Below, in pieces: positions 17,045-25,667 of a stretch of 64,000 nucleotides of DNA. The notes beneath the pieces were generated by a model. The model saw only the letters and a program-made list of their open reading frames with translations, searched no databases and had not been told where the DNA came from. The first letter of the stretch is position 1. The number at the start of each line of letters is the position of its first letter. Source of the stretch: Microbacterium sp. ProA8 (GTDB taxonomy: Bacteria > Actinomycetota > Actinomycetes > Actinomycetales > Microbacteriaceae); assembly GCF_039905635.1 (NCBI RefSeq), contig NZ_CP157000.1, positions 3,224,001-3,288,000 on the forward strand, read 5' to 3'. The translations under genes were made by a program, and so were the position numbers.

Positions 17045-18847
17045 TCAGCCGTGGCTCGCGACGTGCGTCGGGATGGCCCGCCCACCGGTCTCGGAGGCAT
17101 CCGACGGGGCGTCGGATCCCGGCCATGCATCCTCGCGGGCGTAGACGCGCTCGCCGTCGATCCAGGTCGAGACGACCTGGCACGCGTACAGCTCCTCCGC
17201 CGGGACGGCGAACGGGTTGGGATCGACGACGACGAGGTTCGCCAGGTAGCCGGTGCGGAGGTATCCGGTGTCGTGGTCGCGGTGATTCACGTAGGCGGTG
17301 CCGGACGTGTACGCGGCGAGCGCCGACGCGAGATCCAGCCGCTGATGCGCGCCGCCCAGGGGCGCGGCGTCCGACAGCGGCGCGACCCGATTGACGGCGA
17401 TGTGCACGCCTGCCAGTGGATCGGCGCTCGAGACCGGCCAGTCGCTGCCGCCGGCGAGGCGCACGCCGGCGCGCTGCAGATCGCCGAACGGGTACTGACG
17501 GGATGCCGCCGACTCGGCGAGGAACGGCAGTGTCAGCTCGTCCATCTGGTCTTCGTGACACGCCCACAGCGGCTGCATGTTCGCGACCGCCCCCACCGCC
17601 GCGAAGCGCGGCACGTCGGCCTCGTCGATGACCTGGATGTGCGCCAGGTGGTGACGCCCGTCCGTGTCGCCGTTCGCCGCGGCCGCCGCCTCGACCGCGT
17701 CGAGCGCCTCCCGCACGGCCCGGTCGCCGAGAGCGTGGAAGTGCAGCTGGAACCCGGCCGCATCGGCCGCGGTCGCATACTCGCAGAGCTTCTCGGCGGG
17801 GATGAACGACAGTCCGCGGTTCTCGGTGTCGTGCCCGTGACCGTCGCGGTAGGGCTCCAGCATGGCGGCCGTGTGGTTCTCGGCGACGCCGTCGACCATG
17901 AGCTTGATGGAGCCGAGCGAGAACCGATCCTCGCGGCCCAGCGCGGCGATCTCGTCGCGGAGGCGGATCATCTCGTGGAGCTGCTCGATGCCCTCGGCCC
18001 GCTCCCACCACTGCGCCCCGACGACGTGCGCCTTGAGCGTGCCCTCGGCGAGTGCCCGCCGGTAGGACGCGAGTCCGCCGGCGATCCCCGGGAAGTCACC
18101 GACGAGGGCGTCCTGCCATCCCGTGATGCCCTGCGCGAGCAGGTCTCGCTGCGCCCGCAGCAGCCCGGCGTACGCGAGGTCCGCGGAGACGGTCGGACGC
18201 ACGGCGGCGAAGAGGTCGGTCGCCCCCTCGTGGAACGTGCCCGCGGGGAAGCCGTCCGCCTCTCGCTCGATGCGTCCGTCGGCAGGGTCGGCGGACGCGG
18301 CATCGATGCCGGCCACGCGCATGGCGGCGCTGTTCGCCCAGGACGAATGGTGGTCGCGGCTCGCCAGCAGCACGGGCCGGTCGGGCACGATGGCGTCGAG
18401 CGCGTCCCGCGGCGGTGCGCCGCCCGCGAAGTGATCCATCGACCAGCCGCCGCCGACGATCCATTCGGCGTCGGGATGGTCGGCGGCGTAGCGGGCGATG
18501 GTCGCGAGGGCATCGGCGGCATCCTCGGAGCCCGTGAGGTTGCACTGCAGCAGCTCGACGCCGCCCGACATCGGGTGGATGTGCGCATCCTGGAACCCCG
18601 GCGCCAGCAGCGCGCCGGCCAGGTCGACGACGTGGGTGTCGGGACCGATGAGCGCGGATGCCGCGTCCTCGCTGCAGACCGCGGCGATGCGTCCGTCCCG
18701 CACCGCGACGGCGAGACCGGTCAGCGCCTGCTGGGTCCCCGCAGTCACGAGGTCGGAGCTGAACAGCGCGCCTCCGGTGAACACGGTGTCTGCGAACGGC
18801 GTCTGTGCGTCAGCAACGGCAGCGGCCACGGAACTCTCCTTCGTCAT
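17045..18847 (-). CDS. YtcJ-like amidohydrolase (Amidohydro_3 family)
   Basis: The protein has 600 residues. It starts with a beta-sandwich segment (TGGALFSSD, VAVRDGRIAAV), then GALLAPGFQDAHIHP holds the first metal-binding HxH motif. GFQLHFHALGDRAV carries further ligands, and LAGGSDWPVSSADPLAG the metal aspartate. Members of this metal-dependent family hydrolyse C-N bonds in amides and related compounds; specific substrates are rarely known. It is the first gene of the importer operon, behind a good promoter (TTGACA-18-TATCGT at 18864-18893) overlapped by an inverted repeat. No signal peptide is seen, so it is cytoplasmic and likely acts on the imported compound. Confidence 0.9.
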   Translation of the reverse strand: MTKESSVAAAVADAQTPFADTVFTGGALFSSDLVTAGTQQALTGLAVAVRDGRIAAVCSEDAASALIGPDTHVVDLAGALLAPGFQDAHIHPMSGGVELLQCNLTGSEDAADALATIARYAADHPDAEWIVGGGWSMDHFAGGAPPRDALDAIVPDRPVLLASRDHHSSWANSAAMRVAGIDAASADPADGRIEREADGFPAGTFHEGATDLFAAVRPTVSADLAYAGLLRAQRDLLAQGITGWQDALVGDFPGIAGGLASYRRALAEGTLKAHVVGAQWWERAEGIEQLHEMIRLRDEIAALGREDRFSLGSIKLMVDGVAENHTAAMLEPYRDGHGHDTENRGLSFIPAEKLCEYATAADAAGFQLHFHALGDRAVREALDAVEAAAAANGDTDGRHHLAHIQVIDEADVPRFAAVGAVANMQPLWACHEDQMDELTLPFLAESAASRQYPFGDLQRAGVRLAGGSDWPVSSADPLAGVHIAVNRVAPLSDAAPLGGAHQRLDLASALAAYTSGTAYVNHRDHDTGYLRTGYLANLVVVDPNPFAVPAEELYACQVVSTWIDGERVYAREDAWPGSDAPSDASETGGRAIPTHVASHG

Positions 18848-18863
18848 CGATCGGGGTTGCTTG

Positions 18864-18929
18864 ACGATAGGCGCATGTCATCGCCGCTGTCAACACCGTT
18901 GACCGCGCTGATGACACGGCCGGTAGGCT
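18864..18929. promoter_or_regulatory. Divergent promoters with shared inverted-repeat operator
   Basis: On the minus strand TTGACA (18888-18893) and TATCGT (18864-18869) are 18 bases apart, serving the amidohydrolase operon. On the plus strand TTGACC (18899-18904) and TAGGCT (18924-18929) are 19 apart, serving the TetR gene. The perfect repeat GTCAAC-ACC-GTTGAC (18889-18903) covers both -35 boxes, so one bound TetR dimer could block both directions. The sites are seen; binding is inferred. Confidence 0.6.
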
Positions 18930-18995
18930 GGGCGCGTCACGGCGTCGAGACGCGGCTCCGTGGAACGATGGACGGCGAGGACGAAAGCGGGGATC

Positions 18996-19682
18996 ATGGC
19001 GGCACGCAGCGGAGCGACCTCCGAGAAGGCCGGCGGCAGGCGGCTGGATCGAGCGACGATCATCAGCGCCGGTCTCGAGCTCGCCGAGACCACCGGCTCG
19101 GCATCCCTGTCCATTCGCGATCTCGGCGCGAAGCTCGGCACCGACCCGACCGCCGTCTACCGGCACTTCCGCAGCAAGGACGACCTCATGGGGGCGCTGC
19201 TCGACGAGCTCACCGTGCGCAGCCTCGCCGCGGTGACCGCGCCCCCAGAGGAATGGCAGGAGCGACTGCGCCAGTTGGCGTCCGCCACGCTCGACGAGCT
19301 CTCGCGCTATCCCACCATCGGCCAGGAAGCCATCGTGCTCACCACGCACGGGCCGGGCGAGCTCGATGCGATCGAGTTCATGCTGGACGCCTTCTCACGC
19401 GCCGGCCTCACGGGAGAGCACCTCGTGCAGCACTACGCCTTGATGGCGACACACGTCCTCTCATCCGCCGCGGGCGTTGCGCGGGCGCAGACCGCGCGTG
19501 CCACGTCGGCGCCCGCAGAGTCGAGTCCCTGGTTCGAGGGTCCTCTGCTGGTCGACCCCGTCCAGCACCCCCACATCGCACAGATCTCTCCGCAGCTGCT
19601 CGCTCTCGAGGATCGCGAGCTCTTCGCCCTCGGCGTGGAGTGGATCATCCGCTCCGCCGAACGCTCCGCCCTGTCCGCCTGA
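18996..19682 (+). CDS. TetR-family regulator with TetR-type C-terminal domain
   Basis: The product is 228 residues from the ATG at 18996; a GTG at 18960 in frame is the alternative. The DNA-binding domain is LDRATIISAGLELAETTGSASLSIRDLGAKLGTDPTAVYRHFRSKDD-like near residues 17-63. The C-terminal half resembles the tetracycline repressor effector domain (WQERLRQLASATLDELSRYP, TTHGPGELDAIEF). It is divergent from the amidohydrolase-ABC operon and shares the operator at 18889-18903, so it most likely controls that operon and itself. Its end lies about 160 bases before the exporter gene at 19842. Confidence 0.9.
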   Translation: MAARSGATSEKAGGRRLDRATIISAGLELAETTGSASLSIRDLGAKLGTDPTAVYRHFRSKDDLMGALLDELTVRSLAAVTAPPEEWQERLRQLASATLDELSRYPTIGQEAIVLTTHGPGELDAIEFMLDAFSRAGLTGEHLVQHYALMATHVLSSAAGVARAQTARATSAPAESSPWFEGPLLVDPVQHPHIAQISPQLLALEDRELFALGVEWIIRSAERSALSA

Positions 19683-19723
19683 GCAGCGGCGGCACGTGCA
19701 TCTGACCTTCTCCCGCACCGATA

Positions 19724-19784
19724 GTTGACGCACGTCAACCATCGGCGTATAGTTGACCCATATCAACTGTTGACCTGCGTCAAC
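19724..19784 (+). promoter_or_regulatory. Strong promoter with three inverted-repeat operators before exporter
   Basis: TTGACG (19725-19730) and TATAGT (19748-19753) are 17 bases apart. Three inverted repeats of the form GTTGAC-N4-GTCAAC overlap and follow them: 19724-19739 (perfect), 19752-19767 (one mismatch, extended to AGTTGA and TCAACT) and 19769-19784 (perfect). The first covers the -35, the second the -10. The co-transcribed MarR regulator (21605-22081) is the likely ligand-responsive repressor. Confidence 0.75.
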
Positions 19785-19841
19785 CACTCTTGCGTCATCG
19801 GCGCCGCACATCCTCGATCAACATCAGCGAGAAGGATTCCC

Positions 19842-21605
19842 ATGGCTACGTCCACCCCCGCGACCGGGTCGGTCGCCACTGCCGCCGCCGGCAGCACGAA
19901 CTCGGAAGAGAAGCGTCAACACCGCAAGGTGCTGCAGGCGCTCACGGGACTGCTGCTCGGCATGTTCGTGTCGATGCTCGCGTCGACCGTCGTCTCGACC
20001 TCGCTGCCCGTCATCGTCCACGATCTGGGCGGCGACCAGGCGGCGTTCACCTGGGTCGTCACCGCGACCCTGTTGACCACGGCGATCTCGACGCCCGTCT
20101 GGGGCAAGCTCGCCGACCTGTTCAACCGCAAGCTGCTGATCCAGATCGCGATCGTGATCTTCGTGCTGGCCACCGCTGCCGCGGGCTTCTCGCAGGACCC
20201 CGGCACGCTCATCGCCTTCCGCGCGGTGCAGGGCATCGGCGCCGGCGGTCTCGCCGCGCTCAGCCAGGTGATCATGGCCGACATCATCAGCCCGCGTGAA
20301 CGCGGTCGCTACATGGGCCTGTTCGGCGCCGTGATGGCCGTCGCGACCGTCGGCGGCCCGCTTCTCGGCGGACTCATCACCGACACCATCGACTGGCGCT
20401 GGAACTTCTTCATCGCGCTGCCCTTCGCCGTCGCCGCGCTCATCATGATGCAGCGCACGCTGCACCTGCCGGCGCGCCCGAAGGTGAAGGCCCGCATCGA
20501 CTACTTCGGCATCGTTCTGCTCTCGACCGCCGTGTCGCTGCTGCTCATCTGGGTCACCAACGCGGGCAAGGACTACGACTGGTGGAGCACCGAGACGATC
20601 CTCATGGTCGGCGGGGCACTCCTCGCCGCCGTGGTGTTCGTGATCGTCGAGCTGCGCTCCAAGGAGCCGCTGATCCCCCTGACGATGTTCCGCAACCGCA
20701 CCTTCACGCTGGCGGTCATCGCGTCGATCTCGATCGGCATCGCGATGTTCGGCACCTCGGTGTTCCTCAGCCAGTACATGCAGCTCGCCCGCGGCGCCAC
20801 GCCGACCGAGGCCGGCCTGATGACCATCCCGATGATCGCCGGCCTGCTGCTGGCGTCGATCGTGATCGGCGGCCTCGTCACCAAGCACGGCCACTGGAAG
20901 CCGTACCTGATCGTCGGCGGCGTGCTGCTGATCGCCGGGTCGTTCCTGCTGTCGACGATCGAGTACGACACCAACTTCGTGCTGGTCTCGCTGTACATGT
21001 TCCTGCTCGGCGCGGGCGTCGGCATGACGATGCAGAACCTCGTGCTCATCGTGCAGAACACCGCGAAGCCCAGCGAGATCGGCGTCGCGAGCTCGGGTGT
21101 CACGTTCTTCCGCAGCCTGGGCGGCACGATCGGCGTCTCGGTGATGGGTGCCGCATTGGCGACATCGGCGACCGACCTGTTCGCGCAGCGCAAGGAAGAG
21201 ATCGGCGCGGCCATCATGACGCTGGGCGAGAAGGGCGCCGCCATCGCGGCGCAGCTCCAGTCGGGCACCATCCCGCAGGTGTCGGCCTTGCCCGAGGGGA
21301 TCCGCGTGATCGTCGAGGACATCTACGCGCAGGCCATCGCCCACTCGTTCCTGATCGCCGTGCCGCTGGCCGTCGTCAGCCTGATCGCGATCATCTTCCT
21401 GCCGAACAAGCCGCTCACCCGCATGACGACGAGCGAGCGCGTGCAGGCCAGCGAGGCCGACCTCGCGACCGTCTCGGTCGCCGAGGGCATGGACGCGCTG
21501 ACCGCCACGGCGACGGTGAAGACGCAGGATGCCGAGTCCTCCGCATCCGCTGCGCCCGAGCAGTCGCGCCCCGCGGCCGACGAGGCCCGGTCCACCCGGC
21601 GCTAA
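19842..21605 (+). CDS. Major facilitator superfamily drug exporter, 14-TM DHA2 type
   Basis: The protein has 587 residues from an ATG with AGAAGGA upstream. It has about 14 membrane segments. The DHA2 motifs are LLLGMFVSMLASTVVSTSLPVIVHDLGG in helix 1, WVVTATLLTTAISTPVWGKLADLFNRK (motif A) and GAGGLAALSQVIMADIISPRERGRYMG. A variable hydrophilic tail rich in Ala, Thr and Glu forms the last ~50 residues. It exports hydrophobic cations or antibiotics by proton antiport (EmrB/QacA relatives). The stop overlaps the MarR start by one base (TAATG). Expression is probably kept low by the three operators at 19724-19784. Confidence 0.95.
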   Translation: MATSTPATGSVATAAAGSTNSEEKRQHRKVLQALTGLLLGMFVSMLASTVVSTSLPVIVHDLGGDQAAFTWVVTATLLTTAISTPVWGKLADLFNRKLLIQIAIVIFVLATAAAGFSQDPGTLIAFRAVQGIGAGGLAALSQVIMADIISPRERGRYMGLFGAVMAVATVGGPLLGGLITDTIDWRWNFFIALPFAVAALIMMQRTLHLPARPKVKARIDYFGIVLLSTAVSLLLIWVTNAGKDYDWWSTETILMVGGALLAAVVFVIVELRSKEPLIPLTMFRNRTFTLAVIASISIGIAMFGTSVFLSQYMQLARGATPTEAGLMTIPMIAGLLLASIVIGGLVTKHGHWKPYLIVGGVLLIAGSFLLSTIEYDTNFVLVSLYMFLLGAGVGMTMQNLVLIVQNTAKPSEIGVASSGVTFFRSLGGTIGVSVMGAALATSATDLFAQRKEEIGAAIMTLGEKGAAIAAQLQSGTIPQVSALPEGIRVIVEDIYAQAIAHSFLIAVPLAVVSLIAIIFLPNKPLTRMTTSERVQASEADLATVSVAEGMDALTATATVKTQDAESSASAAPEQSRPAADEARSTRR

Positions 21606-22081
21606 TGTCGAACACGATGACCTCCCCCGACACTCGAGAGGCGCGCACCGAAGCGGTGCGCGCCCTCGAGGCGGAGTTCGGCGAGCTGATCAACCGCTTC
21701 CGGCGGATCATCACCGAGAACGCGAACCGCGTGAGCCCCGGCATGCTGCCCGGCGCCTACAAGGTGTTCACCACCATCGTCCGCCGCGAAGGCATCACCC
21801 TCTCGGCGCTCGCCGAGGCCCTGACGGCCGACAAGGGCCAGATCAGCCGAACGGTGCGCGAGCTCGAGCAGCTCGGCCTGATCGAGCGCACGCCCGACCC
21901 CGATGACGGCCGGTCGAGCCTGCTCTCCCCCACCCCGTTCGGATTGGAGCGCCTTGCAGAAGCCCGCGCGCCGCAGGAGAGCCTGCTCGTCGATGCCCTC
22001 GAGGAGTGGCCGGTCGACGACATCCTGAATCTGACCCGCCTGCTGCACGCCCTCACGCTCGGCGAGCGCCCGGCCTCCTGA
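21605..22081 (+). CDS. MarR-family transcriptional regulator
   Basis: The product has 158 residues. The winged helix is visible as ITLSALAEALTADKGQISRTVRELEQLGLIERTPDPDDGRSS-like text, with the DxR wing motif (PDDGRSSLL). Its start overlaps the exporter stop by one base, so the two proteins are made together. MarR proteins in such pairs usually repress the shared promoter and let go on binding the exported drug. The three inverted repeats at 19724-19784 are its most likely sites. Confidence 0.92.
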   Translation: MSNTMTSPDTREARTEAVRALEAEFGELINRFRRIITENANRVSPGMLPGAYKVFTTIVRREGITLSALAEALTADKGQISRTVRELEQLGLIERTPDPDDGRSSLLSPTPFGLERLAEARAPQESLLVDALEEWPVDDILNLTRLLHALTLGERPAS

Positions 22082-22099
22082 GTCGGCGCCGGACGCCGG

Positions 22100-22396
22100 C
22101 TAGAGACGCGTGAAGTCGTACTCCTGGAACGCCTCGACCTCAGGCACCCACCGGCTCTCGACGAAGTCGACGTGCGCCGGGTGCGTGTTGTAGGCGTCAT
22201 AGGCGTCCTGGTCGGCGAACACCATCGTGAACTGATGGGTGAGCTCGCTCTTCGGGCTCACCTGGCGGTTCACGGCGAACTCGGTGACGCCGGGGATCGC
22301 GGTCAGCGTCCGCCGGCCGGTCTCGACGAACTCGCGCTCCTCCTCGGAACCGGGCGCGTGGACCAGCCGGAAGACGACGGTGTGCTCGATGGACAT
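22100..22396 (-). CDS. Dabb-family (stress-responsive A/B barrel) small protein
   Basis: The product has 98 residues: IEHTVVFRLVHAPGSEEEREFV, LTAIPGVTEFAVNRQVSPKSEL, then DAYNTHPAHVDFVESRWVPEV. This is the dimeric ferredoxin-like Dabb fold found in plant stress proteins and in bacterial sugar operons. GGGGAG precedes the start. It is the last gene of the eight-gene operon 22100-30533. A role as a small catabolic enzyme or epimerase-like helper is possible but not established. Confidence 0.88.
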   Translation of the reverse strand: MSIEHTVVFRLVHAPGSEEEREFVETGRRTLTAIPGVTEFAVNRQVSPKSELTHQFTMVFADQDAYDAYNTHPAHVDFVESRWVPEVEAFQEYDFTRL

Positions 22397-22423
22397 GTGC
22401 TCCCCTGTGTGGTTGAGGACCGG

Positions 22424-22459
22424 TTGGTTTGAGAAGGCCTATTGGTTCGAGAAGGCGGC
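22424..22459. repeat. 18-bp tandem duplication across a stop codon
   Basis: TTGGTTTGAGAAGGC (22424-22438) and TTGGTTCGAGAAGGC (22442-22456) are near-identical and 18 bases apart. On the minus strand they encode the last residues AFSNQ of the isomerase, the stop, then AFSNQ again beyond it. This is a recent tandem duplication with no expected effect on the protein. Confidence 0.8.
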
Positions 22460-23446
22460 ATCGAACGAGGCGTCCGGCGCCTTCCACAGCAGCGACCGCA
22501 CGAAATCGAGCGCCTGTGCGGCCCCGTGCAGCCGGTCCATGCCGGCGTCCTCCCATTCGATGGAGATGGGGCCGGTGTAGCCGATCGCATCGAGCGCGCG
22601 GAACGAATCCTCCCACGGCACGTCTCCGTGGCCGGTCGAGACGAAGTCCCAGCCCCGTCGCGGGTCGCCCCAGGGCAGGTGCGAGCCGAGCACGCCCGCA
22701 CGGCCGTTGCGGGGCCGCATCCGTGTGTCTTTGCAGTCCACGTGATAGATGCGGTCCTGGAAGTCCCAGATGAACCCGACGGGATCGATGTTCTGCCACA
22801 TCATGTGCGACGGGTCCCAGTTGAAGCCGAACGCCTCGCGGTGGCCGATCGCCTCGAGGGCGCGCACCGAGCTCCAGTAGTCGTACGCGATCTCGCCGGG
22901 GTGCACCTCGTGCGCGAAGCGCACGCCCTCCGCGTCGAAGACGTCCAGGATGGGGTTCCAGCGGGCGGCGAAGTCCTCGAAGCCGCGCTCGATGACCTCC
23001 GCCGGCACCGGCGGGAACATCGCGAGGTACGGCCAGATCGACGACCCGGTGAATCCCACGACGACGTCGATCCCGAGCTTGCGCGCCACCCGCGCGGCGC
23101 GCTTCATGTCTTCGGCGGCGCGCTGCCGCACGCCTTCGGCATCGCCGTCGCCCCACACGTAGTCGCGCAGGATCGCCTGATGGCGGAAGTCGATCGGCGC
23201 ATCGCACACCGCCTGACCTCCCAGGTGGTTCGAGATCGCGAAGGCCGTGAGACCGTGCCGGTCGAGGATCTCGCGCCGTGAGGCGACGTACGCGTCGTCC
23301 TCGTCGGCGCGCTTCAGATCGAGGTGATCGCCGGATGCCGCGATCTCGAGCCCGTCGTACCCCCACGACGCCGCGAGCCGCGCCACCTCCTCGAACGGCA
23401 GGTCGGCCCACTGCCCGGTGAACAGGGTGACGGGGTGCTCGGCCAT
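22439..23446 (-). CDS. Sugar phosphate isomerase/epimerase-family TIM barrel
   Basis: The protein has 335 residues of the AP endonuclease-2/xylose isomerase-like barrel. Metal ligands of the family are suggested in [42 protein letters not shown] and [12 protein letters not shown]. Relatives include IolE- and IolI-like cyclitol enzymes and 3-keto-sugar isomerases. It lies 27 bases downstream of a second isomerase-like gene in an operon with a Gfo/Idh/MocA dehydrogenase. A route by oxidation, then isomerisation or dehydration, of a polyol or inositol-like substrate is therefore plausible. Confidence 0.9.
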   Translation of the reverse strand: MAEHPVTLFTGQWADLPFEEVARLAASWGYDGLEIAASGDHLDLKRADEDDAYVASRREILDRHGLTAFAISNHLGGQAVCDAPIDFRHQAILRDYVWGDGDAEGVRQRAAEDMKRAARVARKLGIDVVVGFTGSSIWPYLAMFPPVPAEVIERGFEDFAARWNPILDVFDAEGVRFAHEVHPGEIAYDYWSSVRALEAIGHREAFGFNWDPSHMMWQNIDPVGFIWDFQDRIYHVDCKDTRMRPRNGRAGVLGSHLPWGDPRRGWDFVSTGHGDVPWEDSFRALDAIGYTGPISIEWEDAGMDRLHGAAQALDFVRSLLWKAPDASFDAAFSNQ

Positions 23447-23472
23447 GGACTCCTCCTCGAGTCGTACGACGG

Positions 23473-24330
23473 TCAGTGCTGCGCCTGGAGCGCGCTGAGG
23501 TACCTGAGCGACCGCTCCGCCAGGTCGTCCTGACTCGACGCGAGCGGGCGCCAGACCGACGCGGCCACGGCGATCGTGGCGTTCTCACCGGTGAAGCTCT
23601 CCAGCCCCAGGATGCCTTCATACCCGGCTTCGTCGAGCGCCGCCAGCGTCGCCGGCCAATCGGTGTGGTCATCCCCCACCGGTCCGCGATCGCTCCCGCA
23701 CACCTGGACGTGCGCGATGCGCCCGGCGGCCGACCGGATGGCGGCCTCCGGGCGCTTCTCCTCGATGTTGAGGTGGTAGGTGTCGAGCGCCAGTCCGAGT
23801 CCGCTGCCGAGCAGCGGGCCCAGGGCGTCGAGCGCTTGCTCGACGGTGTTGATCACGCTCGTCTCGTAGCGGTTCAACGGTTCGACGGCGAGCGCGAGCC
23901 CCTCCGCGGCGGCCTCTTCGACGAGCGGCTCGAGATTGCGTCGCAGCTGGGCGACCACTTCGGTGCGCTGGTCGCCGGTCATGCGCCAGGTCACGCCGGT
24001 CGGGGCGTAGAAGGGACCGGCGACGACGGAAGCCCCGACCCGGCGGGCTGCGGCGAGACAGGTGCGCAGGTATGCCTGGGTGGCGGCGACGTTGCCCGCG
24101 CGATCCACGAGGGACCGGCCCGGCCCCATCGCGCCGATCACGACGGGCTGCAGCTGCAGCGACTCGAGCAGATCACCGGTGCGGCCGGCATCCCAGTCGC
24201 CCGCGTTCTCGAGCGGGAGCTCGATCGCCCCGAAGCCCATGCGCGCGATCTTCGGCGCGAGCTCGGCCAGGGAGTCGTCGGTCAGTGGCGAGGTCCACAC
24301 CCACGTGTTGACACCGATCGTGCGCTGCAT
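23473..24330 (-). CDS. Sugar phosphate isomerase/epimerase (ketose 3-epimerase-like)
   Basis: The product has 285 residues from the ATG at 24330, preceded by [58 protein letters not shown] and [16 protein letters not shown] are those of D-psicose/tagatose 3-epimerase-like barrels; the conserved Glu, Asp, His and Glu bind the metal. It sits between the binding-protein gene and the second isomerase. A stem-loop element (24367-24440) separates it from the binding-protein gene and may lower its expression relative to the transporter. Confidence 0.9.
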   Translation of the reverse strand: MQRTIGVNTWVWTSPLTDDSLAELAPKIARMGFGAIELPLENAGDWDAGRTGDLLESLQLQPVVIGAMGPGRSLVDRAGNVAATQAYLRTCLAAARRVGASVVAGPFYAPTGVTWRMTGDQRTEVVAQLRRNLEPLVEEAAAEGLALAVEPLNRYETSVINTVEQALDALGPLLGSGLGLALDTYHLNIEEKRPEAAIRSAAGRIAHVQVCGSDRGPVGDDHTDWPATLAALDEAGYEGILGLESFTGENATIAVAASVWRPLASSQDDLAERSLRYLSALQAQH

Positions 24331-24366
24331 GCTCTTCTCTTCGTTCGTTCGGTGGGCAGCGAGACC

Positions 24367-24440
24367 GTGTCCCACTTCCTGTCGTTCCGACGACCCGGAA
24401 AGCGGTGTCATCGGGACATGATCGGCAGGAAGTGGGACAC
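24367..24440. repeat. Intergenic inverted repeat, GTGTCCC family
   Basis: Perfect 15-base arms, GTGTCCCACTTCCTG (24367-24381) and its complement (24426-24440), enclose about 44 bases that include ATCGGGACA (24410-24418). Related GTGTCCC/GGGACAC elements occur at 48296 and 63780. Here it lies inside an operon directly after the binding-protein gene, a place where stem-loops commonly cause partial termination or protect mRNA. Confidence 0.75.
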
Positions 24441-24453
24441 GGGGTGTCGCGGG

Positions 24454-25665
24454 TTACGGGATCTGGCGCTCCTGCCAGACATCGGGGTAGCCCGGCAGGT
24501 TCTCGCCGCCGAACTTCGCGTAGTGACCGTCGGGCATGCCGTCGTTCGCCTCGAGCCACTCATCGAGCTCGCCTGCCTCGATCGGCACCTGCGGGAGCAC
24601 CCACTCCTTCGGGACCTCCTCGCCGGCGAAGATCTTCTGCGCCGCCAGGAGCGGCGTGCGCCACTGGAAGTTCGAGTACACCGGTGCAAGACCGGTCAGC
24701 TCCGTCTCCTTCCACTTGCGCAGGAAGCTCATCTCGTCCTCACCGGTCATGACCGGGTAGTCCACGCCGGCGTCCTCGAACGCCTCGATGGCGGCGACGG
24801 CGCCGTCACCGGCATCCATCCAGATGCCGTGCACGTCGCCCTTGGCGAGCTCGTCGCTGATGAAGCTCTTGATCTCGGCCGGGTCGGCGCCGGTGAAGTG
24901 GTCGACCGCCTCGATGCCGGCCTCTTCGAACAGGTGCTCGGCTGCCGCCCAGCGCTGCTCGAGCACGTCGACGCCCGGGAGGATGCGGAGGCCGATGACC
25001 TTGTCGCCCTCCTCCAGGTTGTCGATGAGGAACTCCGCCGTGTCGATGCCCCACGCGAACCCGCCGATGGGGTGGATGAACGTGACCGGGCAATCGGTCT
25101 CGACGCCGCGGTCGAACACGATCACCGGCTTGCCGGTGTCACACGCACGCTCGACAGCCGGCGTCATGGCCGCGGTGCTGTTGGGCGAGATGATGAAGAC
25201 GTCGCAGTTGCCCTCGGAGATGAAGTAGTCGATGTCGGCGATCTGCGTGTCGTCGGAGTCCTGCGCGTCGCGGGTCTCCATCTCGCTGATGGCGCCGGCC
25301 TCCTGCAGCACCTCCAGCTGCTGGTTCATGGTGATCCAGCCGGTCTGGCGCCACGGGTTCGAGATCGACGCGTTGGCGAAGCAGGCCTTCTTCGGCCCGG
25401 TGCTCGCATACTGCGACGTGTCGACCATCTCGGCGTCGATGTACTGCAGGTACGGCTCGTCCTCCGGCCCTTCGGGCACGACTTCGCGCTGTGCCATCTG
25501 GGTGTCGAACAGCTCCTGGTCGAACCATTCGTTCGCGCCGCCGTCGTCGCTCGGCTCGGCCGAAGAGTCCGGCGGAGCCACGTTCGGATCGGTCGTGCAG
25601 CCGGCCAGGGCGAAGAGGCCGACGAGCGCCACCGATGTGGTGGCGATCTTCAGTGATCGTCGCAT
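24454..25665 (-). CDS. Sugar/polyol ABC transporter substrate-binding lipoprotein (RbsB type)
   Basis: The product has 403 residues with a lipoprotein signal (VALVGLFALAGC). The periplasmic-binding fold of the ribose type is seen in ACFANASISNPWRQTGW, DYFISEGNCDVFIISPNST, KPVIVFDRGV and VHGIWMDAGDGAVAAIEAFEDAG. It starts two bases after the permease stop, with GGAGA upstream. It feeds the two permeases at 25668-27856. It is somewhat longer than RbsB because of N-terminal and C-terminal extensions rich in acidic residues. Confidence 0.92.
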   Translation of the reverse strand: MRRSLKIATTSVALVGLFALAGCTTDPNVAPPDSSAEPSDDGGANEWFDQELFDTQMAQREVVPEGPEDEPYLQYIDAEMVDTSQYASTGPKKACFANASISNPWRQTGWITMNQQLEVLQEAGAISEMETRDAQDSDDTQIADIDYFISEGNCDVFIISPNSTAAMTPAVERACDTGKPVIVFDRGVETDCPVTFIHPIGGFAWGIDTAEFLIDNLEEGDKVIGLRILPGVDVLEQRWAAAEHLFEEAGIEAVDHFTGADPAEIKSFISDELAKGDVHGIWMDAGDGAVAAIEAFEDAGVDYPVMTGEDEMSFLRKWKETELTGLAPVYSNFQWRTPLLAAQKIFAGEEVPKEWVLPQVPIEAGELDEWLEANDGMPDGHYAKFGGENLPGYPDVWQERQIP

Positions 25666-25667
25666 TG

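Noticed and set aside
14560..19705. Very long open frames on the plus strand (900 or more codons) across the ABC operon and amidohydrolase
   Set aside because: They are antisense shadows. GC-rich third positions remove stop codons on the other strand. Their proteins are rich in Arg, His and Val with no domain, and the minus-strand genes show clear families.
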